NCBI RefSeq assembly: GCF_001570425.1
Contig: NZ_BCSX01000024.1
Coordinates: forward strand, 620,001 to 684,000
Length of the DNA stretch: 64,000 nt
From: Mycolicibacterium brisbanense
Lineage (GTDB): Bacteria; Actinomycetota; Actinomycetes; Mycobacteriales; Mycobacteriaceae
Reading direction: 5' to 3'
The notes below the pieces were generated by a model, which made no database searches, was not told the DNA's origin, and was given only the letters and a program-made list of their open reading frames with translations. This document shows positions 42,932 to 51,245 of this stretch, piece after piece. Position 1 is the stretch's first letter, and every line of letters starts with the position of its first letter. A program made the translations under genes and the position numbers.

Positions 42932-44019
42932 TAGACGCCCTCGATGGCGGGCTCGCCTTCGAAGGTGGCGACGGGAGCCACCTCGCTGACCGAATCACCG
43001 ATCTGCCCTGCGGGCCCGGGCATGCGGATCGCGGTGTCTCGTTCGAGATTGTTCGGGATGAACGCGCCCTTGCTGATGTGGTTCATCACCACCTGACCAC
43101 GGCGGCCGTACGGCACCTGCTCCCCCGTGTCGGGATCGATGACCCAGAACACGACGTACGGGGTGCGCGGGTCGAAGACGAACACGTCCCCGTCGACCCG
43201 GGTCGTGGCCTGCGACAGGATCATCGTGCTGCCGAAGGCCATGGCGAAAGCAGTCTCCGGGAAGATGTCGCGAAGCAGGTCGAGCGTGTCCAGGTCGACG
43301 TGCGCGCCGCTGAGGAGCACAAACCGGATCTTCCTGTTGACCATGTCGACCAAGGCATCGTCGCGGGCGATCGCCTCCAGCAGCGGTGGGCTGGTGTGCA
43401 GGTTCGCCACGTTCTGGGTCTGCAGGATGAAGCGGGCCTGCTCCAGGAGGTGTTCGACGTATGCCGACGCCTCCCCTGCGGCACCCCGCACAATGACCTT
43501 CTTCACCCATCGCGGGTCCATGTCGACCGGGAAGAACACCGAGCCCAGCCGCTCACTCACCGCACGCGAGAAGTGGCCGACGCCGTGCGGGCCGCCGGGC
43601 ATCACGAACAGCAGACCTGAGCCGGCCACGAACCCGCCCGCCGTGAAGTCCTCGATCTGCCATCGGGTGACCTGCTCGACCCAATCAGGCAGCTGCGCTG
43701 TGCGTTTGGGGGCACCGGTGGTTCCGCCGGACTCGAATACCTTGGGCACCGGCGGCGGCGATCCGTAGCCGCGCGGGATGAGATCCTCGACCGGTGTGTT
43801 GCGCAGTTCGTTGACGAGATTCGGGAAGAGCCGCAGGTCGTCGAACCCACGCACGTCGGTCAGGGGATCGAACGACAGGGTCTGGGCCGCGCGCAGCCAG
43901 AACGGTGAGCCGGTGTGCGCCCCGAAGTGCCAGGCGATCGCGGCACGCAGATACGCCTCGGGATCGGGTGGTGGGTCAGGGCGGGGCACATCCAACAGCG
44001 AGAAATCAATCTCGGCCAT
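42928..44019 (-). CDS. LuxE-like acyl-activating enzyme (AMP-dependent synthetase fold)
   Basis: This 363-aa protein has the adenylate-forming P-loop KVFESGGTTGAPKRTAQL near residue 90. It also has LFVMPGGPHGVGHF and the later AFAMAFGSTMILSQATTR, VFDPRTPYVVFWVIDPDTGE and GRRGQVVMNHISKGAFIPNN segments. It is shorter than ordinary acyl-CoA ligases and lacks a full C-terminal domain. That is the size and shape of LuxE acyl-protein synthetases or PaaK-like proteins. It likely activates a carboxylate as acyl-AMP and passes it to the LuxC-like protein encoded immediately downstream. It lies 62 bp downstream of the polyprenyl synthase gene on the same strand. Confidence 0.72.
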   Translation of the reverse strand: MAEIDFSLLDVPRPDPPPDPEAYLRAAIAWHFGAHTGSPFWLRAAQTLSFDPLTDVRGFDDLRLFPNLVNELRNTPVEDLIPRGYGSPPPVPKVFESGGTTGAPKRTAQLPDWVEQVTRWQIEDFTAGGFVAGSGLLFVMPGGPHGVGHFSRAVSERLGSVFFPVDMDPRWVKKVIVRGAAGEASAYVEHLLEQARFILQTQNVANLHTSPPLLEAIARDDALVDMVNRKIRFVLLSGAHVDLDTLDLLRDIFPETAFAMAFGSTMILSQATTRVDGDVFVFDPRTPYVVFWVIDPDTGEQVPYGRRGQVVMNHISKGAFIPNNLERDTAIRMPGPAGQIGDSVSEVAPVATFEGEPAIEGVY

Positions 44020-44081
44020 ACCGCAATCCTGGCGCAGTGACTACACAGGCGCAGCCGATCCGGTGGAGAGTCAGTGAACTC

Positions 44082-45134
44082 TCAGCGCCACCTTGCCCAT
44101 ACATAGGGCACGAGGGCACGCAGGAAGTCCAGGTCGGGGCCCGGCTGGGCATCGGCGAACGCCTGCTCGAAGTACTCCTCGGCGACCAGCAGGATGCCCT
44201 CGGCGAATTCGGCGGTGAATGCAATGCTGCCGTAATGGTCCATCATGGCGCGCACGGTGCGCACCATCTCGGGCGAGCGTTGCTGCCGCGACAGGCTCAG
44301 GAACTGCCGCACCAAGGTCTTGTCCGCGGCGTCGGCCACGCTTATCAGGTGGACCAGCGGCAAGGTGCGCTTGCCTTCGTAGAGATCGCCGAGGATCTCC
44401 TTGCCGTACGTTTCCTCATCCCCGATGAGGTTGAGCAGGTCGTCGCGAATCTGAAACGCCGCTCCGAAGTGAAAGCCGAAGCGCACCAGCGGACCGAGTT
44501 CGACCGTGCCCCCGCTACCCACGATCGCCCCGACCCGCAGTGGATGGATCGTGGTGTACCAGCAGGTTTTGTGCATGATGAGGTTCAGGTAGTCCTCGGG
44601 GACCAGGTTGTCCACGGAGTCCAGCCGCCAGCCCACCTCGGTTGCTTGGCCTTCCAATGTACGCATGGCCATCGTGTCGAACTCGGCCCAGATCAGGTCG
44701 GCCAGGTCGCGGTCCAGGCGGCGCACGGCCTTTCGCAGTACCTGCCCGGCCACCACGGCCAGGCCGTCGCCGGCGTTGAGCGCTGCCGCGACTCCGTAGG
44801 CGGCCGACAACGTCGGCCTGCCCCGGCGCATCTCGCTACCGTCGGCGATATCGTCGTGCACCAGAAAAGCGTTGTGCAGCAATTCGATTGCCACCGCAAG
44901 CCCGAGCAGATCGTCGGCATCCGCGCCGAACGCGCGCCCCGCCGAGATGCACAGAGCCGGCCGCAGCGCCTTGCCGGGGCGCGCCGGATATTCCCGCATC
45001 GGCGTGTAAAGCCACTGTGCGGGTTCACCTTCGGGCAAGGCATCGAGCATCGACCGCCGCACCAGCTTGCCCACGCCGCGCAGTCTGTCCTCGACAACGG
45101 CGATCAACTCGTCGCGGTCGGTCACGCTGCTCAT
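44082..45134 (-). CDS. Polyprenyl (geranylgeranyl-type) diphosphate synthase
   Basis: This 350-aa trans-prenyltransferase begins MSSVTDRDELIAVVEDRLRG. It has KALRPALCISAGRAFG and the first aspartate-rich motif LVHDDIADGSEMRRGRPT. GDGLAVVAGQVLRKAV follows, then the second motif AAFQIRDDLLNLIGDEETYG with KEILGDLYEGKRTLPLVHL. These make successive isopentenyl diphosphate additions on a short allylic starter. The residues before the first DDxxD do not allow me to fix chain length. The ATG at 45134 overlaps the stop of the upstream gene (ATGA). The longer frame to 45404 lies inside that gene and is not coding. Confidence 0.92.
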   Translation of the reverse strand: MSSVTDRDELIAVVEDRLRGVGKLVRRSMLDALPEGEPAQWLYTPMREYPARPGKALRPALCISAGRAFGADADDLLGLAVAIELLHNAFLVHDDIADGSEMRRGRPTLSAAYGVAAALNAGDGLAVVAGQVLRKAVRRLDRDLADLIWAEFDTMAMRTLEGQATEVGWRLDSVDNLVPEDYLNLIMHKTCWYTTIHPLRVGAIVGSGGTVELGPLVRFGFHFGAAFQIRDDLLNLIGDEETYGKEILGDLYEGKRTLPLVHLISVADAADKTLVRQFLSLSRQQRSPEMVRTVRAMMDHYGSIAFTAEFAEGILLVAEEYFEQAFADAQPGPDLDFLRALVPYVWARWR

Positions 45135-45808
45135 GGCGCGCTGCGTGTCACTGTCAGCGCAATCGGCAGCCAGACATCCGGATGCCCATCGGCGAGCAGG
45201 GTTCCGCGGTAGCACCCGGCCGTGGCCCCGCCGGGTACGTCGATTTCCATCGTCACGCCGCGGCTGGAGCGTGCGACCATCGGAACGGCGCCCGGGGTGA
45301 AGCGCACGCCGGCCGCGGGTATCGCCGACCCGTCGTGCGCCAACAGATCGCTGCACCGCAGCATCACGGTGCCGAGGTCCTCGGTTCCGCCGTTGTGCAG
45401 CCACACTTCGGTGCAGACGGATCCGGCCTCGGTCGCCTCAAGCAGAAGCGGGGCACCGGCACGTGAATTCCCCAAGTCCAGCGTCGCGGTGTCCGAGGGC
45501 GTGGCGGTCACCGAGCGCAGCGATCCGACTACTTGACCGAGCATCTTCTGCCAGGCTGCGACGACCTGGTCGACATCGGGCAGCGCGGTTGGTTGCCTTG
45601 CTTGCGTTGGCGTTTCGGCACTGTCGGCGCCCGATGCCGGGTCGGCGGGCCTGCTCATCCGGACGAAGCGGTCGACGATGCTGGACGCCGCGCGAAAGCC
45701 TCTGGCTTGAATCTCACCGAGCGCGCGGACGTTGACCGCCGGGTCGAATGCGGCTGCCCAGGGGATGTCGGACAGGGTGCCCTCGCCCTGCGGCCCGCCG
45801 TCGCTCAT
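45131..45808 (-). CDS. Unknown protein with helical N-terminus and Ig-like C-terminal domain
   Basis: This 225-aa protein has an N-terminal amphipathic helical region (WAAAFDPAVNVRALGEIQAR, GFRAASSIVDRFVRMS) reminiscent of phasin-type granule proteins. A linker of ~40 residues leads to a beta-rich domain from ~residue 110 to the end (TATLDLGNSRAGAPLLLEAT; MEIDVPGGATAGCYRGTLLA; DVWLPIALTVTRS) that looks Ig-like. No signal peptide is visible. I chose the ATG at 45808 because GAGGGA lies just upstream; an ATG at 45835 is possible. It is coupled to the polyprenyl synthase. The plus-strand gene at 47311 has the same layout. Function unknown. Confidence 0.72.
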   Translation of the reverse strand: MSDGGPQGEGTLSDIPWAAAFDPAVNVRALGEIQARGFRAASSIVDRFVRMSRPADPASGADSAETPTQARQPTALPDVDQVVAAWQKMLGQVVGSLRSVTATPSDTATLDLGNSRAGAPLLLEATEAGSVCTEVWLHNGGTEDLGTVMLRCSDLLAHDGSAIPAAGVRFTPGAVPMVARSSRGVTMEIDVPGGATAGCYRGTLLADGHPDVWLPIALTVTRSAP

Positions 45809-45887
45809 ATGGTCGTTCCCTCGTGATTCGGCCAAATTGACACCTGTTACGCGTATGCTAAGGCCGCATTCGACCGGAGGGCCGCTG

Positions 45888-47027
45888 ATGTCGAAACTTC
45901 AATCGCAGCTTGCCCTATTCGGAGCTATCGACCAAGAAGTTGTCAACGCAAAGACCCGCCTGCGCGCAGGAGCCACCGGACGGGATGCCGACATCGACTC
46001 GGCCGTCATCGACATGGTCGGACGGTTCCTCCCCGGTTCGACGGGGTTCGGCCAGTCGGGCTGGTACCAGGAGCTGCAAGTTCTCGTCCAGACCCAGGCC
46101 ACCCATTCGTCTGACAGCGCGGGGTTCACCTTTCCCGACCTGCGCACCGCGGTCGACGACCTCGCGGAACGCCACGACGAGGAGGAGACCGACGACCGCG
46201 ACCCGATCCTGGCCAGGGCCACCTACGCAGCCATCGTCCTCGACAAGATCTACCGCCTCATCGGACCGCCCGAGGGTATCTCGCCACTGACCGTGCTGGA
46301 CCGGACGTTGGCCGGCTGGACGGACGAGCCGATCGGCGACCTGACGTTCCAACTGGAATCACAGATCGACGAGATCAACAGCCGTGAGGACTGGGTCATG
46401 CGCGCCGAGATGTTCGTCGGCGGTCCGTTCGCTCGCGCGTCGAAGCCCTGTTTCGGCGCGCTGCGCAAGGTGGACGGGAAGTACTGCGCGTACATCACCA
46501 CCGACGACACCGCCGACGATCTGAGCGTGGACGACGTCGCCAAGATCGTCGACCCGATCAACTGGCACAACTGCTGCAGCTTCTTCTGCGAGATGCAAAA
46601 CCAGAATCCTCAGTTCAGCGACGGCTGGAGCAGGCTGGTCGAACGAATCAGCGGCGAGTGCCAGAAGTACTACCTCGACACGGCCCTGATCTTCTGGAAA
46701 CAGCAGCTGCCCGACGGTTCCCTCTACATCAACTACGACCTGGACAGCGACCGCCAGCACGACAGCATGTACGTCGATGTCGACAGCGGCTACATCTGGG
46801 TATCCCCGTTGCAGCCCAAGGGTGTTCGGATCCGCACCTCGAAGTTGGAGCGCGTCAACGGGTTGAGCCCCACCGCGACCGCGGCGCTGGCCTGCCTGAT
46901 GGGCTGGGGCACGGTCGCGTCGGAGATGCTCGCCGGGACGGCGCGCTCACACATGCAGAACCCCAACAAGCCGCCGGCGATGCTGCCGTTGCTGCTGTCC
47001 CCCAACAACTCCTCCGCCTACCAATAG
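45888..47027 (+). CDS. Conserved-looking protein of unknown function, first gene of plus arm
   Basis: This 379-aa protein starts MSKLQSQLALFGAIDQEVVN with a CGGAGG ribosome-binding site seven bases upstream. TATGCT at 45854-45859 may be the -10 of its promoter. It contains cysteine-rich segments (KVDGKYCAYITTDD; NWHNCCSFFCEMQNQNPQFS; GECQKYYLDT) and a mixed alpha/beta C-terminus with LYINYDLDSDRQHDSMYVDV. I recognise no family. There is no signal peptide or membrane segment, so it is likely cytosolic. It is followed after 8 bp by a small gene, and the whole plus arm to 53266 is tightly packed, so it belongs to the cyclase/desaturase operon. Confidence 0.75.
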   Translation: MSKLQSQLALFGAIDQEVVNAKTRLRAGATGRDADIDSAVIDMVGRFLPGSTGFGQSGWYQELQVLVQTQATHSSDSAGFTFPDLRTAVDDLAERHDEEETDDRDPILARATYAAIVLDKIYRLIGPPEGISPLTVLDRTLAGWTDEPIGDLTFQLESQIDEINSREDWVMRAEMFVGGPFARASKPCFGALRKVDGKYCAYITTDDTADDLSVDDVAKIVDPINWHNCCSFFCEMQNQNPQFSDGWSRLVERISGECQKYYLDTALIFWKQQLPDGSLYINYDLDSDRQHDSMYVDVDSGYIWVSPLQPKGVRIRTSKLERVNGLSPTATAALACLMGWGTVASEMLAGTARSHMQNPNKPPAMLPLLLSPNNSSAYQ

Positions 47028-47035
47028 GGGGCCAC

Positions 47036-47311
47036 GTGAACCCGGAAAAGCCCAAGCTGCCACCGAATTTCGCCGACACCGTCAATGACACGGCGATGCT
47101 CACCAAGGACGCCATCGACCGCGCCAGCGGTGTCCTGGGCGACGCCGTCAAACGATGGATGGACGGGCTGGCCCGCTCAGACGTCGACGCCGTCACCCGC
47201 AACATCGGGACCCAGCTCAACGAGTTCTGGCTGAAGGTTTACGACACCGCCGAGGAGAACGTGACCCCGCCGCCCGCCGGACAAGGCAACCCTCCGGGAG
47301 GCGGCATCTGA
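47036..47311 (+). CDS. Small helical protein of unknown function
   Basis: This 91-aa protein starts MNPEKPKLPPNFADTVNDTA from a GTG eight bases after the upstream stop. Its central part (MLTKDAIDRASGVLGDAVKR, then DVDAVTRNIGTQLNEFWLKV) is a pair of amphipathic helices, and the tail is Pro/Gly-rich. Its TGA overlaps the next ATG by one base, so translation is coupled. Charged amphipathic helices of this type occur in surface-coating or adaptor proteins, but I recognise no family. Confidence 0.68.
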   Translation: MNPEKPKLPPNFADTVNDTAMLTKDAIDRASGVLGDAVKRWMDGLARSDVDAVTRNIGTQLNEFWLKVYDTAEENVTPPPAGQGNPPGGGI

Positions 47312-48045
47312 TGGACGATCCCAACGATATCGCCGCGGCCTTCGCGGCCACCGCGGACAACGTCGTCGAGCAAGCGCGCGCGGAGGCGGTCGACGCATTC
47401 AGCAAGATCAACAATCCCGCCCAGAACGCACCGGCGTACACCGCCGGGGACGCCCTCAAGACCATGAGCGCGCTGGCCAAGATCGCACTCACCGGCAGCA
47501 TCGAGATGGCCCAGACAGCGCTGGACGTCCGCCCCAACCCCGGAGTACTGATCCTGGCGGATTACGTCAGCACCGTGCTGAGTCAAGGGGTGCAGCAAGC
47601 TGCCGATGTCGCCACGAACGCGGCCACGCTGATCGACCAGAACGCCTACGGCAAGGACCAGTGGGTGGAGTCGGCGATCAAGCTGACCACCATCGCGTAT
47701 CTGCGCGGTTCGGAGATCTTCCAGACGGTGGCCGCCGGGCCTGCGCAATTCGCCGACCCCGTCGTCAAAGAGACCTTCACGCTGGCAGACGCCGACGTCG
47801 ACCCCACCAAGGACCGCACGCTGACGTTGACCACTCTGCAGCTCGGCGGGCCGAACACCACCAAACCGGTCGCCGGCTGGCGTGTCAGTTTCGAACCCGT
47901 CAACGCCGTGCTTCCAGCCGGGGCAAACCAGTTCACTCTCGTCGTGAGCGGTGCCGGGCTGGCGAGCGGCCTCTACGTCGGCAAGGTGGAGCTGACGGGC
48001 GGATCCGTCGCCGACGTCACGGTGGACGTGGCAATCAACCTGTGA
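47311..48045 (+). CDS. Unknown protein with helical N-terminus and Ig-like C-terminal domain (second member)
   Basis: This 244-aa protein has a helical first half (DDPNDIAAAFAATADNVVEQ; LKTMSALAKIALTGSIEMAQ; TVLSQGVQQAADVATNAATL) and a beta-rich C-terminal third (TLTLTTLQLGGPNT; FTLVVSGAGLASGLYVGKVE; GSVADVTVDVAINL). The last segment aligns by pattern with the end of the divergent 45131-45808 protein (GG/AG, S/AGxY, G, then a terminal 'V.I.L' strand). The layout suggests a pair of related structural proteins on opposite arms. Its stop overlaps the GTG of the cyclase gene. Function unknown. Confidence 0.72.
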   Translation: MDDPNDIAAAFAATADNVVEQARAEAVDAFSKINNPAQNAPAYTAGDALKTMSALAKIALTGSIEMAQTALDVRPNPGVLILADYVSTVLSQGVQQAADVATNAATLIDQNAYGKDQWVESAIKLTTIAYLRGSEIFQTVAAGPAQFADPVVKETFTLADADVDPTKDRTLTLTTLQLGGPNTTKPVAGWRVSFEPVNAVLPAGANQFTLVVSGAGLASGLYVGKVELTGGSVADVTVDVAINL

Positions 48046-51000
48046 GCCAGGACGATCCAACCGGCGTCGACGAGTTGCTCGACCGCGCCCTCAAAGCTGC
48101 CGCCGAAGGAGACCGCGCGACCGCGCAGCTGCTCGCCGGCCAGGTGCTCGCCGTGGACCGCGACAACGCCGACGCCGAACACCTGCTGACCGCCCCCGAG
48201 GGGTCAGGTGAAATCCGCCGTCTGACAATTGCTTTCGTCGACCTCGTCGACTCGACGGAACTGTCGACGCGGATCGAACCCGAGACCTACCGGGCGCTCG
48301 TCGGCCGCTACCGCGACGACGTGCTTCGCATCGTGGAAGCGTACGGAGGGCACGTCGGCTCCACGAAGGGCGACGGCCTGCTGGCGCTGTTCGGCCACCC
48401 CGACGCCCACGAGGACGACGTGGTGCGCGCGGTGCAGGCCGGCCTCGACATCACGCGCGAGGTCGCGGCGCTCAGTGCGCGGGTGCGTCGGCAGCTGGGT
48501 TTCGACATCTCCGTGCGGGTGGGTGTCCACCGCGGCGTCGTCTACCTCGACCGGGACCAGGACGACGTGTATGGGCTGGCGGCAAACCTCGCCGCGCGGA
48601 TCAACAGCATCGCCGCACCGGGCACCGTCGCGGTGTCCGACACGATCGAACCGCTGATCGCCGACCGGTTCGAACTGACGCCGAACCCGGCACAGCACGT
48701 GAAGGGCGTCGCCGACCCGGTCAACTCCTATCGTGTCGACGCCGAACGCGACGTGGCAGTTCCGACGACCGGACCGCTTGTCGGTCGCGGCACCGAAACC
48801 GAATACCTGCAGCGCAGCTGGCAGGCTGCGCGGGAAGGCGCCCTGGGCAAGCCCGGCGTGGCACTGATCGGCGACGCCGGAATCGGCAAGAGCCGGCTCG
48901 CGTGGTGGGCTGTGGCGCTGGCCGAGCAGTGCGGTGCGGCGGTCCTGCAGCTGCATGGTTCGCCGTTCCACACCGATGTCGGGCTGCGTCCGATCCGTCG
49001 TCTACTGGAACGGCGCTGTGGCATCGGCACCGGATCCGATGCCGCGCAGCGCTTGTCGCTGCTGACCGACGAGATCGCCGGGCACGGCCTTGACCCCGCG
49101 GCGATGGTGCCCCTGCTCGCGCCGATCCTGGGTATCGAGCCCACCGCCGGGTATCAGCCGGTGACCTCGGAGGGTCGGCGCCTCTTCGAGCAGATCGAGA
49201 ACGCGGTCCGGCGGTATCTGCTCGCCTGCCTGCGCGGCGACGAGCCTGCGCTGCTGCTGGTCGAGGATCTGCATTGGTTCGACGAGGACACCGCAGAGGT
49301 CGTGGCGTCGCTGGTGCGCGAAGACCTGGGTGGGCGAGTGCTGATCGTCATGACCAGCCGCGAGCCCGTGACCGCCGACGCGTCGCGCACGCAGACCTTC
49401 GAGCTGGGGCCGCTCTCCGGCGATGAGGCCGACGAGCTCATCGTGGCGTTGTTCCCGGCCGCGAGCGACGAGGACCGCGCGGCGGTACGACACCGGTGCG
49501 ACGGCGTCCCGCTCTACATCGAAGAAGTGGTGGCCAAACTGCGGGCCCAGCCGGGTGATCGGTTCAATTCGGCGGGTGTGCCCGACACGCTGTACGAAGC
49601 GCTGTTCGCGCGGCTGCAATCCAGCACGGATGCCCTGCCGGTTGTCGAGGCGGCCGCCATCATCGGCAGCCGCGTCGAGCGCGCGGTGCTGGCCTCGGTC
49701 ATCGACCTCGGCGCGGCCGCGTTGGACTCCGTGATCGCCGAACTCCTCGAGGCCCGGGTGCTCGACCCATTGGGGCCCGACAGCTGGCGCTTCCGCCACG
49801 AACTGCTCCGCGAGTTGGCCGCCGAGATATCGCCTCCCAGCTCACAACGCCGCCTGCACAGCCGCATCGCGGATACGTTGATCTCCACTGCGGCCGTCGG
49901 CAACCCGGACTGGCCGCTGATCGCCCGCCATTACGAACGTGCGGAGCGCTTCGCCGAGGCCGCAGGCAGCTATTCGCAGGCCGCGGCCAACGCACGACAG
50001 CGTGGCGCGCTGCGAGAAGCGCTGACCTACCTGACCTACGCCGTCTCCGCGGTCGAGCGGTCGGCGCCGGGACCCGACCACGACCGCCTCGAAATCGGTC
50101 TGCGTCTGGGCCGGGCCCTGCTCGCCCAAGCCGCCGAGGGTGTGTTCAGCGCCAACGCCGCCGCCGACTTCGAACGGTGTCTCGCGTTGTGCAGCAGTGA
50201 CTTACAAGATGACGACCTGCTGTCGACGGTGATGTCGCTCTACCCGTACTACACGATGAAAGCCGACATCGCACGAGCGCAGCGGCTGGTGGAATCCATC
50301 CGCGGGAGCCTGACCGGTCCACGGGAGGCGTTCCTGCCGGTCAACGACTTCGCATTCGGCATGCTGGCCTGGTACCGCGGCGAATTCGACTCGGCACGAA
50401 CCCAAATGGAACTGGCCGCCGCGGCGTTGACGCCCGCGGGCACCCGCGCGCTCGACGCGCTGCTGTTCATGCCCAACGACCCCGCCGCAGGCCTGTACAC
50501 ACATCTGGCCTTGACCCGATGCTTCGACGGCGACCTTGCCGGCGTGGAGGCCGAACTGCGCCGGGCCGAAAACCGTTGTGCAGAACTACCGTTCCCCAAG
50601 GGCGCGTTCAGCCTGGCCTACACCCGCCAGATCGAGGTGGTGATCCGCATCGAAGCCGGCGATCTGCAGCGGGCGGCCACCGTCGCTGTCGATCTCGCGA
50701 CCATCGGTGAGGCCCACGGCTTCGACTCGTGGGCGCTGGTCGGTCAGGCGCAGTCCGCCACCGTCGGCGCACTCAGCGCGCTGGCCACATACGACGGTGA
50801 CCCCGCGGTGTTGGCGCCACACATCGAGATGCTGACCTCCTTCGTCGAAGGCTGGCGAGCCGTCGGGGTCATCGCACTGATCACGTTCTACGACGCGATC
50901 CTGGCTCGGCTGCTGGTGGCGGCGGGCGAGCCCGACCGTGCCCGCGCCCGTCTGCGGACCGGGCTTGATCTCGCCGCATCGACCGGCATGCGCTTCTACG

Positions 51001-51245
51001 ACGCCGAGCTGCTGCGGCTCGGCGCCGCGACGAGCGATGACCCCCAACAGCGTCGTCGCGATCTGGAATCAGCCATCGCCACCGCACGCGCTCAGGACGC
51101 CCGGATCTTCGAACTGCGCTCTGCCCTGGACTATTTCGCGCTGGACCCGGCGGCGGGCCGAGAACTGCTCACCACGGCGCTGGCGCACTTCCCCACCGAC
51201 AGTGCGTGGCCGGACGTAACCCGCGCGCGGGCGATGCTCGGGTGA
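48042..51245 (+). CDS. Class III nucleotidyl cyclase fused to P-loop ATPase and C-terminal helical repeats
   Basis: This 1067-aa multidomain protein starts with a short helical region. A class III adenylate/guanylate cyclase domain follows at ~60-240, with RRLTIAFVDLVDSTELSTRI (first metal Asp), STKGDGLLALFGHPDAHEDD (second Asp) and VRVGVHRGVVYLDRDQDDVY. Next is a STAND-like P-loop ATPase with VALIGDAGIGKSRLAWWA near residue 275 and LLLVEDLHWFDEDTAEVV. The rest, from ~600, is TPR-like helical repeats. This is the common mycobacterial cyclase/LuxR-like ATPase/TPR layout without a DNA-binding domain. The GTG overlaps the previous stop (GTGA). It would make a cyclic nucleotide or act as a sensor in response to a ligand of the TPR region. 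Confidence 0.85.
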   Translation: MSQDDPTGVDELLDRALKAAAEGDRATAQLLAGQVLAVDRDNADAEHLLTAPEGSGEIRRLTIAFVDLVDSTELSTRIEPETYRALVGRYRDDVLRIVEAYGGHVGSTKGDGLLALFGHPDAHEDDVVRAVQAGLDITREVAALSARVRRQLGFDISVRVGVHRGVVYLDRDQDDVYGLAANLAARINSIAAPGTVAVSDTIEPLIADRFELTPNPAQHVKGVADPVNSYRVDAERDVAVPTTGPLVGRGTETEYLQRSWQAAREGALGKPGVALIGDAGIGKSRLAWWAVALAEQCGAAVLQLHGSPFHTDVGLRPIRRLLERRCGIGTGSDAAQRLSLLTDEIAGHGLDPAAMVPLLAPILGIEPTAGYQPVTSEGRRLFEQIENAVRRYLLACLRGDEPALLLVEDLHWFDEDTAEVVASLVREDLGGRVLIVMTSREPVTADASRTQTFELGPLSGDEADELIVALFPAASDEDRAAVRHRCDGVPLYIEEVVAKLRAQPGDRFNSAGVPDTLYEALFARLQSSTDALPVVEAAAIIGSRVERAVLASVIDLGAAALDSVIAELLEARVLDPLGPDSWRFRHELLRELAAEISPPSSQRRLHSRIADTLISTAAVGNPDWPLIARHYERAERFAEAAGSYSQAAANARQRGALREALTYLTYAVSAVERSAPGPDHDRLEIGLRLGRALLAQAAEGVFSANAAADFERCLALCSSDLQDDDLLSTVMSLYPYYTMKADIARAQRLVESIRGSLTGPREAFLPVNDFAFGMLAWYRGEFDSARTQMELAAAALTPAGTRALDALLFMPNDPAAGLYTHLALTRCFDGDLAGVEAELRRAENRCAELPFPKGAFSLAYTRQIEVVIRIEAGDLQRAATVAVDLATIGEAHGFDSWALVGQAQSATVGALSALATYDGDPAVLAPHIEMLTSFVEGWRAVGVIALITFYDAILARLLVAAGEPDRARARLRTGLDLAASTGMRFYDAELLRLGAATSDDPQQRRRDLESAIATARAQDARIFELRSALDYFALDPAAGRELLTTALAHFPTDSAWPDVTRARAMLG

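Noticed and set aside
41525..44019. A complete bacterial lux (luminescence) operon
   Set aside because: Only LuxC- and LuxE-like proteins are present. No luciferase or thioesterase genes occur in the window.
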